A stretch of DNA of 5,725 bases from assembly GCA_937930265.1 (NCBI GenBank), contig CALGLI010000415.1, positions 1-5,725 on the forward strand, given 5' to 3'. Below are positions 1-5,540 of the stretch, piece after piece; position 1 is the stretch's first letter, and each line of letters opens with the position of its first letter. Both the position numbers and the translations under genes were made by a program. The notes under the pieces were generated by a model. It did no database searches. It was not told where the DNA came from and saw only the letters and a program-made list of their open reading frames with translations. Source of the DNA: an uncultured Veillonella sp. (GTDB lineage Bacteria; Bacillota; Negativicutes; Veillonellales; Veillonellaceae).

Positions 1-503
1 TTGGTGATTCCGTTATGCTGGGTTCCGCTCATGCGTTGCGACAGGACTTTGCAGGCATCCAAATTGATGCCAAAGTATCTCGCTATGTAGGGGCAGGTTT
101 AGGGATTGCGAAACAAATGGATGCGAACCGACAACTAGGCAATGCGGTCCTCATTGGTCTTGGTACAAATGGTCCTATCACAGGCTATTATGAAGATGAA
201 ACAAAAGCATTGGTGCAGTATTTAGGTCCCCATCGTCAGATTTTCTGGATTAATAACTATGCACCAGGCATCCAGTGGATTGAGGCCAACAATGCGTACT
301 TAACTAAACTGGCCAAAGAACATTCGAATGTGCATATCATCGACTGGGCTAGCTTAGCATCGAAACATCGAGATTGGCTCGGAGATGACGGCATCCATCC
401 GAATGATACCGGTGTGAAAGAATACTCTAAATTCATTCATGATGAAGTGAAAAAAGTATTGCTCCAACAGGGGGAAATAAATAAAAAACAGAAAAAGAGC
501 TAA
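1..503 (+). CDS. SGNH-family acyltransferase/hydrolase domain, C-terminal part (5' end outside window)
   Basis: This is the last 166 codons of a gene that begins before the window; the first complete codon is at base 3. The fragment opens with Gly-Asp-Ser (bases 3-11), the block I nucleophile motif of SGNH hydrolases. It continues with a Gly-rich stretch (YVGAGLG), the block III motif GLGTNG, and ends with a block V Asp-Gly-Ile-His, whose Asp (387-389) and His (396-398) complete the triad. All catalytic blocks are therefore visible. In Firmicutes, this domain with a GDSVMLG opening commonly sits at the C-terminus of OatA-like membrane acyltransferases, where it transfers acetyl groups to peptidoglycan or surface glycans outside the membrane. 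The transmembrane acyltransferase-3 half would lie upstream and is not seen, so a stand-alone SGNH esterase remains possible. The tail is Lys-rich (NKKQKKS). A terminator 45 bases downstream separates it from the pilus operon, with which it shows no functional link. Confidence 0.85.
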   Translation, partial: GDSVMLGSAHALRQDFAGIQIDAKVSRYVGAGLGIAKQMDANRQLGNAVLIGLGTNGPITGYYEDETKALVQYLGPHRQIFWINNYAPGIQWIEANNAYLTKLAKEHSNVHIIDWASLASKHRDWLGDDGIHPNDTGVKEYSKFIHDEVKKVLLQQGEINKKQKKS

Positions 504-548
504 ATACGTCTCGATAGATAAGAGAATTAGTTAAATATGCCAATATAC

Positions 549-598
549 AAGGGCTGTAACAATATGTAGAATCTACATGTTTGTTACAGCCCTTTTGG
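549..598 (+). terminator. Rho-independent terminator of the acyltransferase gene
   Basis: A perfect 14-bp stem pairs 549-562 with 581-594. It is topped by a second stem (564-569 with 573-578, loop AAT) separated by a small asymmetric bulge. The 3' arm runs directly into TTTTGGTTT. The position, 45 bases after the stop codon, fits termination of the upstream gene. The T-tract is short and interrupted, but the stem is long and contains a GGGCTG core. Confidence 0.85.
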
Positions 599-637
599 TT
601 TATCATTGATGGTCGACTCTCAATATTTTCAAAAAGT

Positions 638-672
638 AAAAAAATAAGAGCCATATCTCTCGATACGGCTCT
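638..672 (-). terminator. Leftward Rho-independent terminator with GNRA tetraloop
   Basis: Read on the minus strand, bases 672-662 (AGAGCCGUAUC) pair with 657-647 (GAUAUGGCUCU) as an 11-bp stem with one G-U wobble (666 with 653), closed by a GAGA tetraloop (661-658). It is followed by UA and seven U (644-638). On the plus strand the same stem contains an A-C mismatch and has no adjacent T-tract, so the structure favours minus-strand RNA. No protein gene on the minus strand lies to the right to use it, which suggests a small RNA. Confidence 0.75.
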
Positions 673-700
673 CGCAAAAGTATGGTTACTTTTTCTATAT
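638..700 (-). ncRNA. Candidate small RNA of about 60 nt (unrecognised)
   Basis: A minus-strand promoter (-35 at 735-730, -10 at 712-707) would start transcription near base 700, and the leftward terminator would end it near base 638. The predicted RNA has a short AU-rich 5' end, a 7-bp hairpin (693-687 with 682-676, loop ACCA), a GCG linker, and the 11-bp GNRA-capped terminator stem with a poly-U tail. It holds no plausible coding sequence. It matches no RNA family that I recognise. The function is unknown; its position, divergent from the pilus operon promoter, makes an Hfq-type or antisense role conceivable but unsupported. Start and end are inferred from the promoter and terminator. Confidence 0.5.
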
Positions 701-706
701 ACATAT

Positions 707-735
707 ATACTAACCTAGTCTAAACCAATTGTCAA
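707..735 (-). promoter_or_regulatory. Minus-strand sigma-A-type promoter for the candidate small RNA
   Basis: Read leftward, a perfect TTGACA (735-730) is followed by a 17-base spacer and TAGTAT (712-707; four of six consensus positions, with the conserved T1, A2 and T6). The predicted start is near base 700, just before the paired hairpins. The -35 overlaps that of the rightward promoter. Confidence 0.55.
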
Positions 736-758
736 TGAAAAGAGTATTTGATTAATAT
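729..758 (+). promoter_or_regulatory. Candidate promoter of the pilus operon
   Basis: TTGTCA (729-734, five of six to consensus), an 18-base spacer and TAATAT (753-758, four of six) give a plausible rightward promoter with a start near base 765 and a leader of about 100 nt. The rest of the leader offers no better -35/-10 pair: a TTGACT at 786-791 lacks a good -10 at the right distance, and TAAAAT at 763-768 lacks a -35. The match is moderate, as expected for an activated or stationary-phase gene. Confidence 0.4.
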
Positions 759-772
759 CTTCTAAAATAGCA

Positions 773-805
773 CTACCAGTCAATGTTGACTGGTAGGAGT
801 GTTTT
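773..805 (+). promoter_or_regulatory. Leader inverted repeat: operator or attenuator candidate
   Basis: Bases 773-783 and 786-796 are perfect inverted 11-base arms around a TG centre; as RNA this gives a 10-bp stem with an AUGU loop. The repeat lies after the predicted start of the pilus operon and before its ribosome binding site. A TTTT run (802-805) follows five bases after the stem, so it could be a weak terminator/attenuator. The near-perfect symmetry over 24 bp equally fits a dimeric repressor site. It does not sequester the Shine-Dalgarno, which lies about 55 bases further on. Confidence 0.5.
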
Positions 806-849
806 CTAGGAGTTTAGAGGATACATAGAGAAATTCTAAGTACGCAAGT

Positions 850-860
850 AAAGGAGGTGA
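850..860 (+). promoter_or_regulatory. Strong ribosome binding site of the first pilus gene
   Basis: AAAGGAGGTGA is almost fully complementary to the 16S rRNA 3' end, with GGAGG seven bases before the ATG at 865. It fixes this start and suggests efficient translation once the mRNA is made. Confidence 0.85.
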
Positions 861-864
861 AACT

Positions 865-1878
865 ATGTACCATGTGGAGATTGAGCTGGATCATTTCTTT
901 CAGAGTGCTTATGAAAGTGGAGCCAGTGATATGCATTTTGATACCTTGGAAAAAGAGGTGCAAGTTCGATTCCGTTTGGATGGTCGTTTGCAAGAGATAG
1001 CTCGGATTCCCATGCCAGAAGGTGAGCAAGTGATGAATCGTTTAAAAGTGTTAGGGTCTTTGGATATTAGTGAAAAGAGATTGCCCCAAGATGGGCGATA
1101 TGTGTGGACTAATGGAACGCATTCAGGAACGATTCGCATGTCTTCTTTACCCTCTGTGTATGGAGAAAGTCTTGTATGCCGTCTCTTTTGGCACGATGAA
1201 CAGATAAAATCCTTAGAAGAATTAGGCATGCCAGATCATATCAGTGCAGAGGTGCGCAGGTTATTGGCACGACCACATGGGTTACTGCTTGTGTGTGGGC
1301 CTACAGGGTCTGGTAAAAGTTCTACCTTGTATGCATTATTGCAAGAACTTAATGGAGAAGAGGAGCAAATCATTACTCTGGAGCATCCAGTGGAGCGTAT
1401 CGTAGAAAAAGCTGTTCAAATTGGTGTACAGCCACAGATTGGTATGACTTTCAGTAAGGGATTACGTGCTATTTTACGACATGACCCAGATACCATAGTG
1501 GTTGGTGAAATTCGTGATCAAGAAACGGCGCAGTTAGCTGTACAGGCGGCGCTTACGGGGCATCGTGTGCTCTCCACTATACATACAAACCATGCTATAG
1601 GTGTAGTGGAACGATTGGTGGATATGGGTGTGGAAGACTATCTTGTGCGTGCTACTTTGACTGGTGTTATCTCGCAACGATTGGTACGAACTTTAGCAGA
1701 TGGAGCGTATCGTGGTCGCTGTGGATTGTATGAGTTACTAGCCATTCCGAACCATGACTGCCATTGGGAACAGCTAGATTCCTACTTGCTTTGTTCCTTG
1801 GAAGAGTCGGCTCGTCGAGCCATCGAGAAAGGGTTGACTATGGAAGAGGAAGTTCGACGTGTGGGGGTAGTACTATGA
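865..1878 (+). CDS. pilB: Pilus assembly ATPase, PilB/GspE/ComGA family (compact form)
   Basis: This 337-residue cytoplasmic hexameric motor powers insertion of pilin subunits during pilus extension. The N2 domain is recognisable from GASDMHF (19-25), RFRLDG (35-40) and RLPQDGR (72-78). The ATPase core has Walker A GPTGSGKS (145-152), an Asp box TLEHPVE (171-177), Walker B ending VVGEIRD with the catalytic-type Glu at 215, and a His box TGHRVLSTIHTN (231-242). ISQRLVRTL (269-277) is the usual C-terminal landmark. It is much shorter than classical PilB (over 500 residues) because the N1 domain is absent, a size like ComGA of Gram-positive competence systems. The tetracysteine zinc site expected between QRLVRTL and YRGRCGLYELL is missing; only Asp-Gly-Ala remains there. 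The strong ribosome binding site fixes the start. The stop overlaps the next ATG (ATGA), so translation of the two motors is coupled. Family assignment is firm; pilus versus competence naming is an inference. Confidence 0.93.
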   Translation: MYHVEIELDHFFQSAYESGASDMHFDTLEKEVQVRFRLDGRLQEIARIPMPEGEQVMNRLKVLGSLDISEKRLPQDGRYVWTNGTHSGTIRMSSLPSVYGESLVCRLFWHDEQIKSLEELGMPDHISAEVRRLLARPHGLLLVCGPTGSGKSSTLYALLQELNGEEEQIITLEHPVERIVEKAVQIGVQPQIGMTFSKGLRAILRHDPDTIVVGEIRDQETAQLAVQAALTGHRVLSTIHTNHAIGVVERLVDMGVEDYLVRATLTGVISQRLVRTLADGAYRGRCGLYELLAIPNHDCHWEQLDSYLLCSLEESARRAIEKGLTMEEEVRRVGVVL

Positions 1879-2867
1879 TTTGGTCACACCTATTGCACGA
1901 GGCTATCGAGCACGGAGCCACAGATATTCATGTACAAAGTGGGACGGTTTATTGGCGCTTAGGTATGGACGTAGTGCCTACAGAATACGAACTATCTGAT
2001 GAAGACATGCTAACGTTTCTAACCGACCAAGTACATACCATATCGGACACTATGATGTCCTATGACGGAGCCATGACCTTTGAAGGCTTACGCATACGGG
2101 TGCATCTATTCCGTTGGCGTTCTGGTTGGGGCGGTACCTTGCGCATTTTATATCCCCCTAAAACGGGCCTCGATACATCGGAAGAGGGCAATTTATTGCG
2201 CCGTATATCTTCTTTCAAGGAAGGCTTGGTCATTATCGCTGGTGCTACTGGTTCAGGGAAATCTTATACCCTAACCTCTTGTTTAATGCATATTAATGAA
2301 AGTATGCGTCGCCACATTATTACTTTAGAAGATCCCATCGAATATGTATTGGATCATCAACAGTCCTTGATACATCAACGAGAGTTGCATACACACTTTC
2401 ATCATATGGCGGATGGTATCCGAGATGCATTGCGAGAAGATCCAGATGTCATATTAATCGGTGAGGTACGGGATAAGGAAACCTTGGAAGCAGCATTACA
2501 TGCGGCGGAAACGGGGCATCTTGTATTTGCTACCTTACACACGCAGCGTGCTACTATGTCCATTAATCGGATGATTTCTATATTTCCAGCGCACCAACAA
2601 GAAGAAGTGCGGACGCAACTTTCACAGATATTACGCGCCGTTATCTGTCAACGATTGGTTGTCATCGATGATAGATTTATACCGGTGCGAGATATTTTGA
2701 TTAATACCCCAGCAGTGGCAAATTTGATACGGCAACGAAAGGAACCGCAAATTGTATCCTTACAAGAAACGCAAAGACCGATGAAAACATTGGAAATGGC
2801 AGTAGCGGAGCTACGTTCCATCTATGGCTCATCGCCCGTGTTAGAGTCTGTATTACAGGTGAATTAG
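1875..2867 (+). CDS. pilT: Pilus retraction ATPase PilT
   Basis: This 330-residue hexameric ATPase is expected to depolymerise the pilus for twitching or DNA uptake. The order of motifs is that of PilT: HGATDIHV near the N-terminus (13-20), Walker A GATGSGKS (123-130), Asp box IITLEDPIE (148-156), then HQRE (167-170), ALREDPDVILIGEVRD (185-200, Glu at 197) and His box ETGHLVFATLHT (212-223). ICQRLV (257-262) and ILINTPAVANLIRQ (274-287) follow. The PilT-specific features are IINR-like NRMISIFP (231-238) and the ILINTPA motif, which assembly ATPases lack. The terminal motif AVANLIRQ differs from the AIRNLIRE consensus that is needed for retraction in Pseudomonas. I chose the ATG at 1875, overlapping the upstream stop as ATGA and preceded by GGGGGT. 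An in-frame upstream start at 1764 would add 37 residues unlike any PilT and lies wholly inside the previous gene. ComG operons of Gram-positive bacteria usually have no PilT, so its presence here points to a retractile pilus. Confidence 0.93.
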   Translation: MIWSHLLHEAIEHGATDIHVQSGTVYWRLGMDVVPTEYELSDEDMLTFLTDQVHTISDTMMSYDGAMTFEGLRIRVHLFRWRSGWGGTLRILYPPKTGLDTSEEGNLLRRISSFKEGLVIIAGATGSGKSYTLTSCLMHINESMRRHIITLEDPIEYVLDHQQSLIHQRELHTHFHHMADGIRDALREDPDVILIGEVRDKETLEAALHAAETGHLVFATLHTQRATMSINRMISIFPAHQQEEVRTQLSQILRAVICQRLVVIDDRFIPVRDILINTPAVANLIRQRKEPQIVSLQETQRPMKTLEMAVAELRSIYGSSPVLESVLQVN

Positions 2868-2879
2868 TGGAGAACATCT

Positions 2880-4055
2880 ATGAGTTGGTATACCTATGAA
2901 GGATTTTCGACAGATAAAAAAATAGTGTCAGGCAAAGTATGGGGTGATTCTGAAGAGGAAGTGCAGGCAAAGCTAGCCTATCAATCTATCACACCGATAC
3001 ATTTGGAATGCGTTATTGTGAAGGAAAGAAAGCAGCAATGGAAAACAGCTCATATGATTCACTTTGCCTATCGATTACATATGTTGTTGGGTGCAGGTAT
3101 ATCCTTACGAAAAGCCTTAGATATGATGGTCAATACGAAAGGATCCACAATCCCCTATGCAGATATTCGTGAAGATGTAGGGCGTGGGATGGCACTCTCT
3201 AAAAGCTTAGCCAAGTACCACTGTCCTATTATTGTCACCACTATACTGGAGGCGGGGGAAGCATCAGGAACCTTAGTGGAATCATTGGGCATGATTCAAA
3301 GTATGTATGAAGAGGAGCATAGATTGCGACAACAATTAGTATCAGCTATTACGTATCCATCCTTTTTGGTGGTACTTATGCTGGTGTTTATTGGGGTTGC
3401 AGTGGGGTTTATTTTACCGCAATTTAAATCAGTTTTCGAAAGCATGCAAATCGAGTTACCACCCCTTACAGCTGTACTTTTTACAGGAGGCACTTGGTTA
3501 CAACAAAAAGGGGTGTATCTTCTAGTTGCTGTATTAGCAGTGGGGATGGGGTTGTGGAAATCATACCAACGAGACTCTGTGAAGTTCAGTGTACATCGTA
3601 AGGTTTGGCTATGTATGGCAAAAAGGGAATGGCTTATGGCATATACGATGGTACGTATGTGTCAGATTTGGAAGTTACTGTTAAAAAGCGGTATACCGTT
3701 GTTACAACTGTTGGATATGACAGAATCGCTTTGGGGCAACCGTTGGGCGAGTACCTTGCAAAGAGATGTGAAAATGCGTATCTCTCAAGGACATGGATTT
3801 ACGGATTCATTAGAAGAGGTGCAATTAGGAACTTCTTTTGTATGGGATTTACTTCGTATTGGAGAAGAAACGGGCGACTTAGAAAGTATGTTAGACCAAG
3901 GGCATGCGTATTATAAGGGAATTTTGGAACGGACTGTGAAACGTGGAGAACAATTATTAGAACCTATTATGCTCAGTATTATGGGCAGTATAATCGCTTT
4001 ACTTGTGGTAGCAGTAATGCTGCCGATGTTTAATTCAATTTCAGCTATTCAATAG
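2880..4055 (+). CDS. pilC: Inner-membrane platform protein, PilC/GspF/ComGB family
   Basis: This 391-residue polytopic membrane protein is the platform on which the ATPases act to add or remove pilins. A short soluble start (WYTYEGFS, then VSGKVWGDSEEEVQAKL) is typical of the family. Two T2SSF repeats follow: the first with LLGAGISLRKALDMM (69-83) and LEAGEASGTLVESL (123-136), the second with LLKSGIPLLQLLDM (267-280) and LRIGEETGDLESML (325-338). Hydrophobic segments are at about 162-180, 211-226 and 364-384; the last has the conserved EPIMLSIMGS start and the LPMF end. The length is close to the family norm of about 400. The gene begins 12 bases after pilT with a TGGAGA ribosome binding site, and its stop TAG is part of the AGGAGG that serves the next gene. 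All key family features are intact. Confidence 0.94.
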   Translation: MSWYTYEGFSTDKKIVSGKVWGDSEEEVQAKLAYQSITPIHLECVIVKERKQQWKTAHMIHFAYRLHMLLGAGISLRKALDMMVNTKGSTIPYADIREDVGRGMALSKSLAKYHCPIIVTTILEAGEASGTLVESLGMIQSMYEEEHRLRQQLVSAITYPSFLVVLMLVFIGVAVGFILPQFKSVFESMQIELPPLTAVLFTGGTWLQQKGVYLLVAVLAVGMGLWKSYQRDSVKFSVHRKVWLCMAKREWLMAYTMVRMCQIWKLLLKSGIPLLQLLDMTESLWGNRWASTLQRDVKMRISQGHGFTDSLEEVQLGTSFVWDLLRIGEETGDLESMLDQGHAYYKGILERTVKRGEQLLEPIMLSIMGSIIALLVVAVMLPMFNSISAIQ

Positions 4056-4060
4056 GAGGA
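4055..4060 (+). promoter_or_regulatory. AGGAGG ribosome binding site of the major prepilin gene
   Basis: The AGGAGG run is three bases before the ATG at 4064 and overlaps the platform gene's stop codon by one base. A strong site at this gene, compared with the weaker TGGAGA before the platform gene, fits the need for more copies of a structural pilin. Confidence 0.6.
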
Positions 4061-4063
4061 AGT

Positions 4064-4441
4064 ATGGAAGCACTTCGACAACGTTTGTCCTTACGACAAC
4101 GGAAGCAACAAGATGGTTTTACCTTAGTAGAATTAATGGTTGTAGTAGCCGTCATTGCCATTTTAGCATCCCTGGCAATGCCACAATTTTTAAATGCCTC
4201 AAACAAGGCAAAGGAAGCGAAAATTAAATCGGATGTGACAACCATTTCCAACGCAGCACAGCTGTATATGATGGAACAATCTACGGATACAGTACCGACT
4301 GTAGATACATTGTACAAAGAAGGGTATTTGACAGAACATGTGAAAACTCCTAAAGGAGGAGAATACACAATCACCAGTGTACAAAATGAAGGTGGTAAAG
4401 GTAAACATATTGCTGTCACAGCACCTGATGCGGACAATTAA
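4064..4441 (+). CDS. Major prepilin / pseudopilin (type IV prepilin, ComGC/GspG/PilA-like)
   Basis: This 125-residue class III secretion-signal protein is the likely main subunit of the fibre. An 18-residue leader rich in Arg and Gln ends in Asp-Gly and is followed by FTLVELMVVVAVIAILASLAMPQF. Cleavage is expected after Gly18 (junction at base 4118), which gives a mature N-terminal Phe and the invariant Glu at mature position 5. The hydrophobic helix is followed by NASNKAKEAKIKSDVTTISNAAQLY, a usual amphipathic alpha-1 continuation, then a short beta-rich domain (EYTITSVQ, KHIAVTAP). The mature form is about 107 residues, close to ComGC and GspG and shorter than most PilA. It has no cysteine, so neither the PilA C-terminal disulfide loop nor the ComGC disulfide can form. 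It sits eight bases after the platform gene and just before its likely processing enzyme. Its first place among several pilin genes, and its strong ribosome binding site, argue for a major subunit. Confidence 0.92.
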   Translation: MEALRQRLSLRQRKQQDGFTLVELMVVVAVIAILASLAMPQFLNASNKAKEAKIKSDVTTISNAAQLYMMEQSTDTVPTVDTLYKEGYLTEHVKTPKGGEYTITSVQNEGGKGKHIAVTAPDADN

Positions 4442-4464
4442 TTAGTAGAAGGAAGGGGGGAAAT

Positions 4465-5076
4465 ATGGAGTATGTATTAGGATGTATTGCTGGTGTCACA
4501 GGAGTTGCAAGCCTCTATCTCATTGTTTCTTGGACCTATATGAAAACACATAGTATGTGGTGCCTTATGTCCATCTTTGCTTATATCATAGGGACAGCAG
4601 GGCTTTGCTATGCCTATCAAGTTGGATACATTATGAATATCTATGAACTGGGACTTCTTCATATGCTGGAGTTAACGCTCTTTTGGGGATCAACCATCGA
4701 TAAGCTATATTATATTCTTCCCGATGAGGGAGCTATTCTAATTTGTATATGTGGATTTGTTTACCAGTGGATAGGTAACGGTGATGTGCTCATGATAGTC
4801 ATCAATGCTCTCTGTATGGGCGGACTATGGTGGTCATTACGCTGGTTTAGTCATGGTGGTGTGGGATTAGGTGACATCAAATGGTTGATGGCCATTAGTT
4901 GTTGGCTCACATCGGTGGAATGCTTGGCATTATGCGGACTTTCCTCTATGATTGGCATCTTGTACAGTTGTGTGTGGCGTATTACATCTCCGAATCATAC
5001 CTATATTCCCTTTGGCCCTTCTTTCAGTATGGCAACGGTGCTATTATTCATCTACCCTTTTGAGAGGTGGCTATGA
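4465..5076 (+). CDS. pilD: Prepilin peptidase, A24 family (compact, PilD/ComC type)
   Basis: This 203-residue polytopic membrane aspartyl protease would remove the leader from the prepilins at the cytoplasmic face. Catalytic elements are TID (Asp79) followed by the downstream ILPDEG (Asp87), then GGVGLGDIKWLMA (131-143, Asp137), the GxGxGDxK signature of the family. YIPFGPSFSMA (180-190) is the typical last-helix motif. Several hydrophobic stretches (about 5-22, 32-52, 62-77, 90-103, 108-126, 141-167, 187-199) fit a six-to-eight-helix protein. Full-length PilD (about 250-290 residues) starts with a FLNV-YRLP motif and a four-Cys zinc site linked to N-methylation; both are absent here and the region before Asp79 is too short for them. 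It is nevertheless longer than CpaA/TadV-type peptidases. A GGAAGGGGGG ribosome binding site precedes the ATG. Its stop overlaps the next gene's ATG as ATGA. The peptidase call is firm; loss of methyltransferase activity is inferred. Confidence 0.87.
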   Translation: MEYVLGCIAGVTGVASLYLIVSWTYMKTHSMWCLMSIFAYIIGTAGLCYAYQVGYIMNIYELGLLHMLELTLFWGSTIDKLYYILPDEGAILICICGFVYQWIGNGDVLMIVINALCMGGLWWSLRWFSHGGVGLGDIKWLMAISCWLTSVECLALCGLSSMIGILYSCVWRITSPNHTYIPFGPSFSMATVLLFIYPFERWL

Positions 5077-5540
5077 TGAAAGTAGTTAGGCACCCAGAAG
5101 AAGGCTCTTTATTAGTGGAAGTGTTATTATATATGACAATTTGTTCTCTCATCATTGGCATGGTGTTGCTCTTACATAATGGAGAGCAACGAGAATATTA
5201 CCAATTTGATCGGGAAGGACGTATTTTATTTGCTCATATAAAACGTATGCAGTTAGCTACCTTGTATGGAAATTTACAGCCTAGTGGGGGCAATCATATC
5301 CTATTAGGAAGAACGAAGTATGGCTATAGTAATGAATCAAATTCCTTTAACTATCGTAAGTTACCTTCGTCCATGTATATTGAATTTACTGGCACATCTC
5401 CAATATTACGATTTACTGGTCATAAGGCGGTAGGGAAAGTGTTTACCGTTACTTTAGTAGATACGGTGATTCGCTATAAACGAACTTTTATTTTTGCTCG
5501 TCAATCGGGGCGTATACGTTGGGAGGAATCAAAATATTGA
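5073..5540 (+). CDS. Minor pseudopilin, GspH/ComGD-like
   Basis: This is a 155-residue prepilin-like protein. A short leader (MMKVVRHPEEG) precedes SLLVEVLLYMTICSLIIGMVLLL; cleavage after Gly11 would give mature Ser1 and Glu5. The region after the helix (GRILFAHIKRMQLATLYGN) and the beta-rich C-terminal part with FTVTLVDTVIRYKRTFIFARQSGRIRW resemble the GspH/FimT and ComGD layout, in which a late beta-strand ends in a Gly-Arg-hydrophobic motif. The likely role is a low-abundance subunit at the fibre tip that helps start assembly. I chose the ATG at 5073, which overlaps the peptidase stop as ATGA and lies five bases after AGAGG; the ATG at 5076 is also possible. A GTG at 5067 falls inside the ribosome binding site and is unlikely. 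The gene overlaps the next one by four bases (TTGA). The family name is less certain than the prepilin nature. Confidence 0.82.
   Translation: MMKVVRHPEEGSLLVEVLLYMTICSLIIGMVLLLHNGEQREYYQFDREGRILFAHIKRMQLATLYGNLQPSGGNHILLGRTKYGYSNESNSFNYRKLPSSMYIEFTGTSPILRFTGHKAVGKVFTVTLVDTVIRYKRTFIFARQSGRIRWEESKY
5521..5527 (+). promoter_or_regulatory. Ribosome binding site that supports a TTG start
   Basis: GGGAGGA, with GGAGG at 5522-5526, lies ten bases before the TTG at 5537 and inside the end of the previous gene. It decides the start of the next prepilin gene, because the next ATG (5567) would remove the prepilin signal. Confidence 0.65.

Noticed and set aside
433..654. Minus-strand reading frame of 73 codons
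   Set aside because: It spans the long terminator hairpin of the acyltransferase gene and reads into that gene's 3' end. The protein has low complexity and no recognisable domain.
759..864. Riboswitch or T-box in the pilus operon leader
   Set aside because: The leader is only about 100 bases. I see no T-box consensus and no layout of a known metabolite aptamer; only the single inverted repeat is present.
814..1229. Two minus-strand reading frames (814-1029 and 909-1229)
   Set aside because: Both are antisense to the 5' part of the assembly ATPase gene, whose motifs prove the plus-strand frame. Neither encodes a recognisable protein.
1764..1874. A 37-codon upstream extension of the pilT reading frame
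   Set aside because: It lies inside the assembly ATPase gene, encodes a sequence unlike any PilT N-terminus (Ser/Gly/Arg-rich), and the ATG at 1875 overlaps the upstream stop as ATGA directly before the conserved GATDIHV region.
3605..3916. Plus-strand reading frame of 103 codons in another frame
   Set aside because: It is contained within the platform protein gene, whose frame carries both T2SSF repeats without interruption.
5067..5072. GTG start for the GspH/ComGD-like gene
   Set aside because: The GTG lies within the Shine-Dalgarno sequence itself, and two ATG codons follow at proper spacing.
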